A stretch of 64,000 bases of DNA from Prochlorococcus sp. AG-436-M02 (GTDB lineage Bacteria > Cyanobacteriota > Cyanobacteriia > PCC-6307 > Cyanobiaceae). The position numbers were made by a program, and so were the translations under genes. Each line of letters opens with the position of its first letter. Within the stretch, counting starts at the first letter, position 1. The notes under the pieces were generated by a model. It worked only from the letters and a program-made list of their open reading frames with translations, made no database searches and was not told the DNA's origin. Location: NCBI GenBank assembly GCA_003212515.1, contig QCPL01000001.1, forward strand, positions 62,001 to 126,000, in the 5' to 3' direction. This document shows, piece after piece, positions 52,625 through 62,881 of the stretch.

Positions 52625-53233
52625 TTAAGTAATTATTGTATTAAGTCGAAGGGTTGGGTCCCCAATACCAGGAATGATATTTCCTTCCTTTGAAAGGGTT
52701 GGATCTACACAAGAGGCATATATTCTCAGGTCGGGATAAGATTCTCCAATGATTTGTAAACCTTTAGAGCAGGCTAGGCTTGTTATCAATCTTATTCGTT
52801 TTGAATCAATATCAAGCTTCTTAAGCTTTTTCATTACTTCTAAAACATTCTCACCTGAACCTATTTGATCAAAATAGATAATAATCCCAGCTTTTTTCTC
52901 GATAACTTTCGGAACTCCTCCTAATGAAAGTTTTGCATTAGGAATTATTTCCCGAGCTCCTTGCCACATTTGCAATCCACCGGGGAGATTCGGAATAACT
53001 ATTAAGGAGATATCATTTTTTATCAGAATCCCTTCAACAATACCTCGTTCAGTTTGTATTTCCTTTTTAGAATTAGGTAGCCAGTCTCTTAAAGCTTCAT
53101 AAGTAAGCCATTTCCCTAGTTGTTCTAACGCTGTTGCATAGATGGGAGGAGGACTTGTTTCTATTCTGAGTATTGAAAGCCAATGCCCAATTAATGGATG
53201 CGGTGGAATTACAACATGTAGTGTCATCGCCAT
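52625..53233 (-). CDS. Divergent uracil phosphoribosyltransferase-like protein
   Basis: The 202-residue protein has the UPRT overall plan: an N-terminal HVVIPPHPLIGHWLSILR segment (compare the usual HPL), then LTYEALRDWLP, VVIPNLPGGLQMWQGA and a C-terminal DPTLSKEGNIIPGIGDPTLR matching the uracil-binding PGxGDxxxR region. However, the PRPP loop, normally DPMLATGGT, is FDQIGSGENV here, which changes a key substrate-binding region. It may be a UPRT with altered activity or a regulatory homologue. Cyanobacteria commonly carry such a divergent copy annotated upp; I leave the symbol blank. Confidence 0.85.
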   Translation of the reverse strand: MAMTLHVVIPPHPLIGHWLSILRIETSPPPIYATALEQLGKWLTYEALRDWLPNSKKEIQTERGIVEGILIKNDISLIVIPNLPGGLQMWQGAREIIPNAKLSLGGVPKVIEKKAGIIIYFDQIGSGENVLEVMKKLKKLDIDSKRIRLITSLACSKGLQIIGESYPDLRIYASCVDPTLSKEGNIIPGIGDPTLRLNTIIT

Positions 53234-53304
53234 AAGCCGTTTTCCTATCCTTTGGAATAACGTAAATAAACAAATTACTAGCTTTTTGCTTCAATTAAAA
53301 ATCT

Positions 53305-53817
53305 ATGGCTAAAAATCTTTCTCTTTTTTCTCGGTTTAAGATTTTTTTCGCAATAGCAATGCTTATTGCGACAACCTTTATATCGGCCCCAGAGGCTTGG
53401 GCTAAAAGACCTCCTGAAATTAGGAACCAGGATGATTTAAATATTCGACAAGATATGCATGGAGAGGACCTCAGTGGTTATGAATTCGTAAAGTTTGATT
53501 TAAGAGGGATTGACTTTAGTGAGTCAAATTTAACTGGAGCTGTTTTTAATAACAGTAAGTTAAATGGAGCCAATTTACATGGGGCTAATCTTCAAGATGC
53601 CTTGGCTTATGCGTCTGACTTTGAAGATTCTGATTTATCTGATGCAAACCTAACAAATTCATTACTAATGGAAAGTAGTTTTGAAAATACATTAATTTCT
53701 GGAACTGATTTTACTGATGCTGTATTGAGTCGGATTCAGCAAAAGCAACTTTGTTCGATGGCTAGTGGAACAAATTCTTCAACAGGAGTAGAAACAAGTT
53801 ATAGTCTGGGCTGTTGA
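53305..53817 (+). CDS. Exported pentapeptide-repeat protein, paralogue of the 3025 gene
   Basis: The 170-residue protein has a signal peptide (hydrophobic about 14-28, cut after AWA near 34). A short linker follows (RPPEIRNQDDLNIRQDMHGEDL), then about 80 residues of pentapeptide repeats (FSESNLTGAVFNNSKLNGANL and onward), predicted as a right-handed beta-helix. The C-terminal cap LCSMASGTNSSTGVETSYSL ends in a final Gly-Cys, with the same two-Cys layout as the paralogue at 3025. Likely location is the thylakoid lumen. It is followed 27 bases later by the second COG0523 GTPase. Confidence 0.88.
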   Translation: MAKNLSLFSRFKIFFAIAMLIATTFISAPEAWAKRPPEIRNQDDLNIRQDMHGEDLSGYEFVKFDLRGIDFSESNLTGAVFNNSKLNGANLHGANLQDALAYASDFEDSDLSDANLTNSLLMESSFENTLISGTDFTDAVLSRIQQKQLCSMASGTNSSTGVETSYSLGC

Positions 53818-53844
53818 CAAATAATTTCATGAAAATATGGGCTG

Positions 53845-54912
<1,068 letters not shown>

Positions 54913-54944
54913 TACTTTAAATAGAAACTTATATAACTTTTTAG

Positions 54945-55211
54945 TTGTTGAATCTTTTGATTTCCGCGATCCTTATATGGAATGAGGAAAATCTTCATTT
55001 TATTATTTTATTACTATCTTTTAGTGCAGTGAGTTCCCCTCTGGCAGAAAAAGAAAAAGAACAAACACCTTCAATTTCAATTGATCATGTTTCATGTCAA
55101 CAATGCGGAGGCAATGGGTACATGAAAACTTCTCCCACTTGTTATCACACTTGTCTTAATTGTCTTGGAAGAGGTTTAATGCCTCATTTCTCTAATAAGA
55201 ACCATCTATAA
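54945..55211 (+). CDS. Small protein with DnaJ-type CxxCxGxG zinc motifs
   Basis: An 88-residue protein. A hydrophobic N-terminal stretch (about 3-30) may anchor or export it. The C-terminal half has CQQCGGNGY (about 51-59) and CLNCLGRG (about 72-79), the paired CxxCxGxG knuckles of DnaJ-like zinc proteins, plus a Cys-His between them. Related small cyanobacterial and plastid proteins act in photosystem assembly or as disulfide helpers. The frame starts with TTG at 54945, 32 bases after the COG0523 gene; no better start precedes the motifs. Confidence 0.7.
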   Translation: MLNLLISAILIWNEENLHFIILLLSFSAVSSPLAEKEKEQTPSISIDHVSCQQCGGNGYMKTSPTCYHTCLNCLGRGLMPHFSNKNHL

Positions 55212-55293
55212 ATTTTGCTTGATAAACTTTCTTTTGGTACTAACCTTTATCTTAACTCTCAGCAAAGTTTTAACTGGGGTTTATCTTTAACAA

Positions 55294-55581
55294 TTGCCTA
55301 AATACAAAGTGCCAAATTTTCATGCAAAGGTTCAGGTAAGTCTGAGAACCTCAGTATTAGATCCAGCAGGTGAAGCTACCAAGTCCGCCGCCAGCAAACT
55401 AGGAATAAAAGGAATTTCTAAATTAAGAATAGGTAAGGCAATTGATATTGATATTGAAGCTTCTGATTTAAATGAAGCAAAGTCTCAACTTGAATTACTA
55501 AGTGACAGATTATTGGCTAATCCTGTTATAGAGGATTGGACTTTAGACCTTAACCCTGCGAGTTTGTCTTCTTCTAATTAA
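55294..55581 (+). CDS. purS: Phosphoribosylformylglycinamidine synthase subunit PurS
   Basis: The 95-residue PurS bridges PurL and PurQ in FGAM synthase, the fourth step of purine synthesis. It has the [23 protein letters not shown] signature, [16 protein letters not shown] and an acidic C-terminal helix. It starts with TTG at 55294. purQ begins 10 bases later on the same strand, the usual purS-purQ pair. The large subunit purL is not in the window. Confidence 0.95.
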   Translation: MPKYKVPNFHAKVQVSLRTSVLDPAGEATKSAASKLGIKGISKLRIGKAIDIDIEASDLNEAKSQLELLSDRLLANPVIEDWTLDLNPASLSSSN

Positions 55582-55591
55582 TTGCTCTCTA

Positions 55592-56248
55592 ATGACTATC
55601 GGTATTGTTGTTTTTCCTGGGTCTAATTGTGACCGAGATGTTTTTTGGGCCACTAAAGGTTGTCTTGGTATTCCTACGCGCTTCCTTTGGCATGAATCAA
55701 CTGATTTGGAAAACCTTGATGCAATAGTTCTTCCTGGTGGATTTAGTTATGGAGATTATCTTCGGTGTGGCGCAATTGCTCGTTTTGCTCCTGTCCTTTC
55801 GTCTTTAATTGAATTTGTTAATAATGGTGGGAAAGTTCTTGGAATATGTAATGGATTTCAAATCCTTACTGAGCTTGGGCTTCTGCAGGGAGCATTAACG
55901 CGTAATAAAGATCTACTTTTTATTTGTGAAACAGTTCCTTTATTGGTTTCTAGTAAGAGGACTAAATGGTTTGCAAATTTTCAATATGGTGAAGAAATTT
56001 CTTTACCAATTGCCCATGGTGAAGGGCGTTATCAATGCAGTAGTGATGTTCTTAAGAAGCTTGAAGATGATGATTCAATTGCTCTTAGATATTCGAAAAA
56101 TCCAAATGGCTCTATAAATGATATTGCTGGAATTACAAATAAAGCTGGTAATGTTCTTGGTATGATGCCACATCCTGAGAGAGCATGCGATAAGAAATTG
56201 GGTGGAATAGATGGGAGGGGTATTTTGGAGGCTTTGTTGGGCAATTAG
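55592..56248 (+). CDS. purQ: Phosphoribosylformylglycinamidine synthase glutaminase PurQ
   Basis: The 218-residue class I glutamine amidotransferase supplies ammonia to FGAM synthase. It starts [16 protein letters not shown]. The nucleophile Cys is in [16 protein letters not shown] (about 88), the His in AHGEGRY and the closing triad in MMPHPERA near 193. Length is normal. It ends just before a strong bidirectional terminator shared with the class II aldolase gene. Confidence 0.96.
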   Translation: MTIGIVVFPGSNCDRDVFWATKGCLGIPTRFLWHESTDLENLDAIVLPGGFSYGDYLRCGAIARFAPVLSSLIEFVNNGGKVLGICNGFQILTELGLLQGALTRNKDLLFICETVPLLVSSKRTKWFANFQYGEEISLPIAHGEGRYQCSSDVLKKLEDDDSIALRYSKNPNGSINDIAGITNKAGNVLGMMPHPERACDKKLGGIDGRGILEALLGN

Positions 56249-56258
56249 TTATATAAAT

Positions 56259-56297
56259 AAAAACAAAAGAAGGGCCTTAAGGCCTTCTTTTGTTTTT
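56259..56297. terminator. Bidirectional factor-independent terminator
   Basis: A long near-perfect palindrome separates convergent purQ and the class II aldolase gene. AAAACAAAAGAAGG is mirrored by CCTTCTTTTGTTTT around GCCTTAAGG, with an inner GGCC/GGCC and T runs at the outer ends of both strands. It should stop transcription from both sides. Confidence 0.92.
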
Positions 56298-56318
56298 AAC
56301 TTTCTTTTAATTAGTTTC

Positions 56319-57392
56319 TTATGCAGTTACTGCTGTTTTAGGATCGAGACTTCCTTTTGCATATAATCCTGAATAATAATTTATACTTTCCTGCTTAATT
56401 TTACTAGCTTGTCCTGCGCACCAGAATTGTTGATATCTATCTAGGCATACTTGTTTCATGTATTTACGAGCTGGCTTGTTGAAATGTCTTGGGTCGAAAT
56501 TTGTAGGATCAGCAGCGGCAGCCTCTCTTACTGCAGCTGTAAAAGCAAGACGGTTATCTGTATCTATATTTACTTTCCTAACACCATTTCGTATTCCTTC
56601 TTGAATTTCTTCTACTGGTACACCATAAGTCTCAGGTATGGCACCACCAAATTTGTTTATCATATCAAGCCACTCTTGAGGTACAGAGCTTGAACCATGC
56701 ATAACAAGATGAGTATTCGGGATTGCTTTGTGAATCTCTGCAATTCTACTAATTGCAAGAACTTCTCCAGTGGGCTTTCTAGTGAATTTATATGCACCAT
56801 GGCTTGTACCTATAGCAATTGCTAGAGCATCAACTTTTGTTTTGGCTACAAAATCAGCTGCTTCAGCAGGATCAGTCAGCAGCATGTCTTTAGATAATTC
56901 TCCTTCGAATCCATGTCCATCTTCTGCTTCGCCTTTTCCAGTTTCTAAGGATCCAAGACAGCCGAGTTCGCCTTCTACGCTTACTCCTACAGAATGAGCA
57001 AAATCTACAACTGTTTTTGTTACTTCTACATTGTATTCGTAACTTGCTGGTGTTTTGGCATCAGCTTCCAATGAACCATCCATCATTACTGAAGTGAATC
57101 CATTAATTGCAGCTGAATAGCAGGTTGATGGATCATTACCATGATCTTGGTGCATCACTACGGGGATGTTTGGATATGTTTCTGTCGCAGCAATGATTAG
57201 GTGGCGAAGGAAAATTTCTCCTGCGTAGGAACGAGCACCCCTTGAGGCTTGAAGAATGACTGGGCTATCGGTTTCTGATGCGGCTTCCATAATCGCCTGC
57301 ACTTGCTCAAGATTATTTACGTTGAAAGCTGGTATGCCATAGCCATTTTCGGCAGCATGGTCAAGTAGGAGTCTTAGTGGAACAAGAGCCAT
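56319..57392 (-). CDS. fbaA: Fructose-bisphosphate aldolase, class II
   Basis: The 357-residue zinc aldolase is used in the Calvin cycle, where it can also form sedoheptulose-1,7-bisphosphate, and in glycolysis. Zinc and catalytic motifs: [14 protein letters not shown] (about 77-90), [43 protein letters not shown] and the [11 protein letters not shown] loop. It starts [20 protein letters not shown]. Cyanobacterial class II enzymes are the main ones. A class I aldolase gene lies next upstream on the same strand. Symbols fda and cbbA are also used. Confidence 0.96.
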   Translation of the reverse strand: MALVPLRLLLDHAAENGYGIPAFNVNNLEQVQAIMEAASETDSPVILQASRGARSYAGEIFLRHLIIAATETYPNIPVVMHQDHGNDPSTCYSAAINGFTSVMMDGSLEADAKTPASYEYNVEVTKTVVDFAHSVGVSVEGELGCLGSLETGKGEAEDGHGFEGELSKDMLLTDPAEAADFVAKTKVDALAIAIGTSHGAYKFTRKPTGEVLAISRIAEIHKAIPNTHLVMHGSSSVPQEWLDMINKFGGAIPETYGVPVEEIQEGIRNGVRKVNIDTDNRLAFTAAVREAAAADPTNFDPRHFNKPARKYMKQVCLDRYQQFWCAGQASKIKQESINYYSGLYAKGSLDPKTAVTA

Positions 57393-57545
57393 TGGTTTCT
57401 CAGAAAAGTCATGTGAGCCTAAGCGTGGAAAATTGCTAGGCCAAAGGAACAGGACTTTAGAAGATAAAGGTATGAAATGTCACGTCTTTCAGAGACAAAA
57501 ACGGCTTTCTTGAGTAAAAGTTATTTTTTAGATAAGTAAAAAATG

Positions 57546-58613
57546 TCAATATTTATATCCTGCAACGAATAAAGCTTCGTCAGAGGATGGCTGAGATCCC
57601 GCTACATAACAACCTTTCGAGGCTTCTGAGTTAGCTTGGGCTCTTGCTAACAGGGCTTTTTGCCCTGCAGTAATATCGTCACCTTTCCAGGCTTTAAGAC
57701 AAGAGTGCTGAAGTGCTCTTCCGTAAGAGAATCCGATATTCCAGTTAGCTTTCCTTATGATTTTATTCATTAAGTTTAAATAAACTGAAGCGGCTTCCTC
57801 ACTTAGACCACCTGATAGGAAAACAATACCTGGTACGGCTGCAGGCACTGCTCTTTCCATAGTCCTAATAGTTAACTCTGCAATTTTCTCAGGACTTACT
57901 TTTTCATTACACTCAGCTCCTTGCACTGTCATTGAAGGTTTAAGGAGAGTCCCTTCTAAATAAACACCATTTTGTTCACATGCCATGTATACCTCTTTGA
58001 TTACTTCCTCTTGCACTTCGGCAGTCTTGTTTATTCCATGTGAGCCATCCATTAGTATTTCTGGCTCAATTATTGGAACTAATCCAGACTCTTGAACTGA
58101 TCTTGCGTACCTTGCTAAACCCCATGCATTTTCTTTAATAGATAATTTTGAGGGACATCCATCTGATGTTATTTGAAGAACAGCTCTCCATTTTGCAAAT
58201 CTTGCACCTTGAGCGTAATAATCAGAAGCTCTTTCAACAAGTCCATCTAGCCCAGAACAAAAAGTTTCAACGTTGTAGCCCCCTGCAAGTGGTCTTAGGC
58301 CTTTGTCTACTTTGATTCCTGGAATAATTCCTAGTTTTTCTAGTTTTGTAACCATAGACTCTCCATCTTTATGGTCCTGAAAAAGTGTTTCCTCAAATAA
58401 GATTGCACCACTTATGTACTCTCCAAGACCTTCTGTGGTAAAGAGTAAGCCTCTATATGCTTTTCTATTGTCTTCTGTATTCTCAACATTTATTGAAGCA
58501 AGTCGTTTCCCTATTGTTTTAGTTGATTCATCTACGGCTAATATTCCTTTCCCAGATTTTGCCAAAGAAGTAGCCGTCTTTTTTAATTCTTCTTTGTAAT
58601 AACTAAGCGTCAT
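57546..58613 (-). CDS. fda: Fructose-bisphosphate aldolase, class I
   Basis: The 355-residue metal-independent Schiff-base aldolase has SGKGILAVDESTKTIGKRL (about 21-39) and NRKAYRGLLFTTEGLGEYI. The EPEILMDGSHGI segment and the Schiff-base Lys in GTLLKPSMTVQGAE (about 225) are present, as is the C-terminal VFLSGGLSEEAASVYLNLMN. All active-site parts are present. Having class I and class II genes side by side lets aldolase run with or without metal. 153 bases separate it from the class II gene, so they may be separate transcripts. Confidence 0.94.
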   Translation of the reverse strand: MTLSYYKEELKKTATSLAKSGKGILAVDESTKTIGKRLASINVENTEDNRKAYRGLLFTTEGLGEYISGAILFEETLFQDHKDGESMVTKLEKLGIIPGIKVDKGLRPLAGGYNVETFCSGLDGLVERASDYYAQGARFAKWRAVLQITSDGCPSKLSIKENAWGLARYARSVQESGLVPIIEPEILMDGSHGINKTAEVQEEVIKEVYMACEQNGVYLEGTLLKPSMTVQGAECNEKVSPEKIAELTIRTMERAVPAAVPGIVFLSGGLSEEAASVYLNLMNKIIRKANWNIGFSYGRALQHSCLKAWKGDDITAGQKALLARAQANSEASKGCYVAGSQPSSDEALFVAGYKY

Positions 58614-58750
58614 TGGTCAAATGTATTTAAAAATTCCAGTAGATTTTTTCAGATCCTGGTTAGGTAATTTTTATTTACTATTCATTTCGAGGTATAAAAA
58701 ATCACTGCTATGAGTTCATATTATATTTTTTAGATTGTTCTTTAAATTAT

Positions 58751-59866
58751 CTATAACTTTAGGCCCATACCTGTATGAGCAGATTCTATTATTTTCTCGC
58801 AAACTATCTGGCTTTTCAGTCCTTCATATAGTCCAGGAATCATTGGGTTACAATTTTTTATTGAATCTGCCCACAGGTTTTGGATTCTCTTGACAGGTGC
58901 AATTCTTCCATCTTCCCATGTTTTATCAAAAACCAAATCATCATCTGGCTTGACTGAGCAAGGTTTGCTTCCTTTTTCTGAATACCAAAGTCCAAATCCA
59001 TGCACATAATCTTTTTGATTGTCACTACCAATTATTAAGGTTCCTTTTTCCCCATATATCTCAATCCAACATCCCCGCCCATTTCTTGATACTGAGGAAA
59101 GAGTTATTTGAGCAGGAACAATTGAGTTAGAGTTAATATCTGATATTTGCAACTGGGCCAAACAAATATCTTCACTTGTTACTTGTTTTATCTTTTTATC
59201 ATTTGGACAATATCTTTCTTTTATTGATGTTGATGTACTCCCTTTAACTTGAATTGTTGGGCCAAAAAACCAATGTAACAAATCAAAAGCATGAGTCCCA
59301 AGAGCTCCAATTACCCCTCCACCCTTTTCTTGTTGAGAGTACCAATTCCAGGCTCTATTCTCATCAGCTCGACTACTCATAATCCAGTCAAGCTTTATAA
59401 GCCAAGGAACTCCTAACAAGTTTTCTTCAATAATTCTTTTTGCCTTCATAAATAGTGGGACAGCTCTATATTCAAAGTCAATAGCTACAGATAGTTTCTT
59501 TCTAATAGAAAGACGTTGTAGCTCTAAGACCTCTTCACTATTTAATGCAACTGGCTTTTCAAGCATTAAATGTTTTCCTGCAGATAATGCTTCACTTGCT
59601 AGCTTGAATCGAAGCTCTGGAGGAGTTGCAATTATGATGGCATCTATCTTTGGATCATTTATTAGAGAATCCCAATCTTGGTAACCTGTTAGGCCATTGT
59701 TTTGATGAAGAACTTCGTTTAGACGTGTTTCTCTTGGATGCCATATTCCTGCTGGTTTTAAGTTGTTGCTGCTATATAAAGCTGGTAAATGAACTTTTTC
59801 TCCAAAACCTAAACCAGCAAGTCCAACATTCAGCTTTGCAGTTTCGCTTTGAATAGAATTTGTCAT
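58751..59866 (-). CDS. Gfo/Idh/MocA family oxidoreductase
   Basis: A 371-residue NAD(P)-dependent sugar-type dehydrogenase. The N-terminal Rossmann domain has VGLAGLGFGEKVHLPAL (about 14-30), then AIIIATPPELRF. The family's catalytic Lys is in HLMLEKPVALNSEEV (about 94-108). The C-terminal alpha/beta domain (about 130-350) includes GALGTHAFDLLHWFFGP with the active-site His. The substrate is probably a sugar or inositol-like compound but cannot be assigned. It is cytoplasmic and appears to be a single-gene unit, with a 390-base spacer upstream. Confidence 0.9.
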   Translation of the reverse strand: MTNSIQSETAKLNVGLAGLGFGEKVHLPALYSSNNLKPAGIWHPRETRLNEVLHQNNGLTGYQDWDSLINDPKIDAIIIATPPELRFKLASEALSAGKHLMLEKPVALNSEEVLELQRLSIRKKLSVAIDFEYRAVPLFMKAKRIIEENLLGVPWLIKLDWIMSSRADENRAWNWYSQQEKGGGVIGALGTHAFDLLHWFFGPTIQVKGSTSTSIKERYCPNDKKIKQVTSEDICLAQLQISDINSNSIVPAQITLSSVSRNGRGCWIEIYGEKGTLIIGSDNQKDYVHGFGLWYSEKGSKPCSVKPDDDLVFDKTWEDGRIAPVKRIQNLWADSIKNCNPMIPGLYEGLKSQIVCEKIIESAHTGMGLKL

Positions 59867-60255
59867 CTTCCTTTCTTTATTAATTAAAATGTGTTAATTA
59901 AATTATCTCATTATTTGGTTAGTTGTTATTCAACAGCTACATTTATTTTTTGTTTGTGGCATTCTCTTAACTTATGGGTGCTTGAATGGCTTCCTCTTAC
60001 AATCTATATGGATTGATTAAATATAGTTGCAGGATTAGAATCTTTGTGATGAAGGAGTAAATTCAGTCCTAATTAAAACTATTCTATGGCCAGTTGCTTT
60101 TAAACTATCTTGCTAAACTAACTTTTTCATCAAATTAATTTGACTAACTTCTACAAAATTTATTTTTGATTAAGCATTGTTTAAAGTTGTAAATAATATT
60201 AAAATTATAAATTAATAATAAGTTGATTTATCAATATTCTAAGCGGTTCATTTTA
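59867..60255. other. AT-rich intergenic spacer, nothing recognised
   Basis: About 390 bases between accD and the Gfo/Idh/MocA gene, both on the minus strand. I see no frame of protein-like composition, no tRNA, no terminator-like hairpin and no repeat. The left end should hold the promoter of the oxidoreductase gene. Confidence 0.6.
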
Positions 60256-61134
60256 CTAAATATCCTGAGTGTCTTTCTTATATCCATGCAAGGTTAACAA
60301 AGTACTCAGAGTCTTCCTTAATTGGGTTCGAGGAATAATTTTATCTACAAAACCATGTTCAAGAAGATATTCAGCAGTCTGAAAATTCTCTGGAAGTTTC
60401 TCACGTAGTGTTTGTTCAATTACTCTTCTACCTGCAAAACCAATTAGTGCTTTCGGTTCAGCAAGAATTAAATCACCAAGCATTGCAAAGCTTGCTGTGA
60501 CTCCTCCAGTTGTTGGATGAGTAAGTAGTGGCATATATAAATGCCTGGCTTCCCGATGTCTTTCTAAAGCTCCAGAAATTTTTGCCATTTGCATAAGGCT
60601 TAGCATTCCTTCTTGCATTCTGGCTCCTCCTGAAGCGCAGATAATTAGCAAAGGAAGTTGCGATGAAGTTGCTTTCTCAATGAGCCTTGTTATTTTTTCT
60701 CCTACAACAGACCCCATCGACCCACCCATGAATCTAAAATCCATTACTGCAAGAGCTAATGGAATTTGCTCTACTTGGCAAACGCCTGTTATGACTCCAT
60801 CTTTCATTCCAGTGCTTGCTTGACTTTCTCTCAGCCTGTCTGCATATGCGCGCCTATCTTTAAAACCTAGAGGATCTATTGGAGAAAGGTTCTTGTCCAT
60901 AGGATTGAAACTACCTTTATCAACTAATAGTTTGATTCTTTCCTCGCTGTTAATTCTATTGTGATGACCACAGTTGCTACATACATTGGCATTAGTTAGT
61001 AGATCCTTTCTATAAACAACTTGGCCGCATTCTGGACATTTGCCCCACAAACCATCACTCTCTTCTGTTTCTTGGATAACCTTTCCAACAAACTGATCTT
61101 TTCTTCTTGCTGCAAACCAATCAAAAAGAGACAC
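60256..61134 (-). CDS. accD: Acetyl-CoA carboxylase, carboxyltransferase beta subunit
   Basis: The 292-residue AccD transfers the carboxyl group to acetyl-CoA for fatty-acid synthesis. An N-terminal C4 zinc ribbon (CPEC at about 34-37, CSNC at about 52-56) is followed by the crotonase-like core with [39 protein letters not shown] and [21 protein letters not shown]. Length is usual for cyanobacteria. It partners with AccA, encoded elsewhere. A prepilin-peptidase-like gene lies 34 bases upstream on the same strand. Confidence 0.97.
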   Translation of the reverse strand: MSLFDWFAARRKDQFVGKVIQETEESDGLWGKCPECGQVVYRKDLLTNANVCSNCGHHNRINSEERIKLLVDKGSFNPMDKNLSPIDPLGFKDRRAYADRLRESQASTGMKDGVITGVCQVEQIPLALAVMDFRFMGGSMGSVVGEKITRLIEKATSSQLPLLIICASGGARMQEGMLSLMQMAKISGALERHREARHLYMPLLTHPTTGGVTASFAMLGDLILAEPKALIGFAGRRVIEQTLREKLPENFQTAEYLLEHGFVDKIIPRTQLRKTLSTLLTLHGYKKDTQDI

Positions 61135-61168
61135 AGGATAAAATTAAATTTAGCTCAGTTAATTAACC

Positions 61169-61774
61169 CTATCTTACAAACAACTGCACAATCCCAAAAT
61201 CTTTGTCCAAAATCCAGACAATTTGAATCGCTATACAGATGAAAGGTGCAAATGGAAACGGTTGCCATGGCTTGATTTTGTTCATGGTGCGTGCAGCAAA
61301 ACTAAATAAACCTGCTGTTATAAAAGCCAGTCCGATAACTGCATAGCTTTTATCTGTTCCAAGAAATGCTCCTGTTAAGGCAAATAACTTGGCATCGCCA
61401 AATCCTACTAAGGTTCTGTTAGCAACTTTCTTTGTTGATATAGACAATGCACCTATGAATGTAAATGCACTAAAAGCGGCTATAAGATGATCTTTTAATT
61501 TTTCATAAGTAAGTTCTAATGGATTTATAAGGACTGATATGACAATAGTTAGAAAAAAAAAATTAAGGTAAGAATCCCTGATTTCCATTCTATCTATATC
61601 CAGAACAGATATACATATTAGTATTGTTGTTATTATTAAATTAATACAATTAGCAAATAATATATCAGTTGAATTGAACCCTTTTAGAAAAGCATATAAA
61701 TAAATGCTGTAAAGGCTAGTAACTGAGAAAATCTTGGCGTTTGTTCTATATTTATGGCTTGCACTTTTGCTCAT
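61169..61774 (-). CDS. A24 prepilin-peptidase-like membrane protein (short form)
   Basis: A 201-residue polytopic protein with about six membrane segments. It shows the two aspartate motifs of A24 aspartic proteases: CISVLDIDRMEIRDSYL near 55-71 and LVGFGDAKLFALTGAFLG (GxGD) near 121-138. The N-terminal methylase domain with its Cys motif, present in full-length PilD, is absent. It is therefore a short A24A protease-type protein. It could process type IV pilin-like signals; Prochlorococcus has few pilus genes, which makes the role open. It sits 34 bases before accD on the same strand and 113 bases after prk. Confidence 0.82.
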   Translation of the reverse strand: MSKSASHKYRTNAKIFSVTSLYSIYLYAFLKGFNSTDILFANCINLIITTILICISVLDIDRMEIRDSYLNFFFLTIVISVLINPLELTYEKLKDHLIAAFSAFTFIGALSISTKKVANRTLVGFGDAKLFALTGAFLGTDKSYAVIGLAFITAGLFSFAARTMNKIKPWQPFPFAPFICIAIQIVWILDKDFGIVQLFVR

Positions 61775-61887
61775 ATCTAATTAATTTTATATTTTAAGTA
61801 TTTGATTTATTAAATACTATAATTATTTAATAAAATATTTTGTTTAATTTAAATAAAGCCAAATTACAACCTTGAGTCCATAAATCG

Positions 61888-62787
61888 CTAAGCTGAATTC
61901 TTCTCTTCAATTAAACGATGGATAATAGGAGTTAAAATTAATTCCATTGCAAAGCCCATTTTCCCTCCGTTAACTACAATACTTGTTGGGCTAGACATGA
62001 ATGAATCATTAATCATTCCAAGTAGATACTGAAAATCAATACCCCATTTTTCCCTTGCTCCTTTCCTGAAATGTATAATTACAAAGCTTTCATCTGGTGT
62101 TGGGATATTTCTGCAAATAAATGGATTTGATGTATCAATTGTTGGGACTCTTTGGAAGTTGATATCTGTTTTACTGAATTGAGGGCAAATATGATTAATG
62201 TAATCAGGCATTCTTCTGAGAATTGTTTCTACAATTGTTTCTGCTGAATAACCCCTTTCCGCGTTATCACGATGTATTTTCTGAATCCATTCAAGATTTG
62301 TGATTGGAACAACACCTACTAGTAGATCAGCATATTTAGCAACGTCATAACCTTCACCAGCAACACCACCATGAAGTCCCTCGTAGAAAAGTACATCAGT
62401 ACTTTTGGGAATTTCTTCCCAGGGGGTAAATTGCCCAGGGCCTAAATTGGTCCCTAATCTTGCATTATGCTCCTCAGCTTCTTCTTGGCTATGAAGATAA
62501 TATCTTTTGCTCCCCCCACCATTCTCCCCATAAGTTTTAAATAGTTCCTCCAGCTTGTCGAATAGATTTGCTTCAGGACCAAAATGTGAAAAGTTTTCTC
62601 CTTTTGCAAGAGCTTCTGCCATTGCTTGCTTCATGGGGCTTCTTTCAAAGCGGTGATAACTATCACCTTCCACAACGGCAGGAACAATATCTTCTCGAGC
62701 GAAAATATGCTCAAAAGCTCTTTTTACTGTGCTAGTTCCGGCTCCTGATGAACCGGTAACAGCTACAACTGGATGACGCTTCGACAT
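61888..62787 (-). CDS. prk: Phosphoribulokinase
   Basis: Prk makes ribulose-1,5-bisphosphate for Rubisco. The 299-residue protein resembles the proteobacterial-type fold: P-loop VAVTGSSGAGTSTVKRAFEHIF (about 8-29), EGDSYHRFERSPMKQA (about 40-55), ENFSHFGPEANLFDKLEELF, Walker B-like VLFYEGLHGGVAG and VVPITNLEWIQKIHRD. The pair of regulatory Cys in the N-terminal region of plant and many cyanobacterial enzymes is not obvious here, which suggests that thioredoxin or CP12 control may differ. Confidence 0.94.
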   Translation of the reverse strand: MSKRHPVVAVTGSSGAGTSTVKRAFEHIFAREDIVPAVVEGDSYHRFERSPMKQAMAEALAKGENFSHFGPEANLFDKLEELFKTYGENGGGSKRYYLHSQEEAEEHNARLGTNLGPGQFTPWEEIPKSTDVLFYEGLHGGVAGEGYDVAKYADLLVGVVPITNLEWIQKIHRDNAERGYSAETIVETILRRMPDYINHICPQFSKTDINFQRVPTIDTSNPFICRNIPTPDESFVIIHFRKGAREKWGIDFQYLLGMINDSFMSSPTSIVVNGGKMGFAMELILTPIIHRLIEEKNSA

Positions 62788-62881
62788 CTCCGACCTTACT
62801 TTTAAAATTACTTATAGATTTTCGCAGGTCATAGTCTGTGTAGTTGATTCTTCTAGACAGTTTCTTAATCTTGTTATTTAT

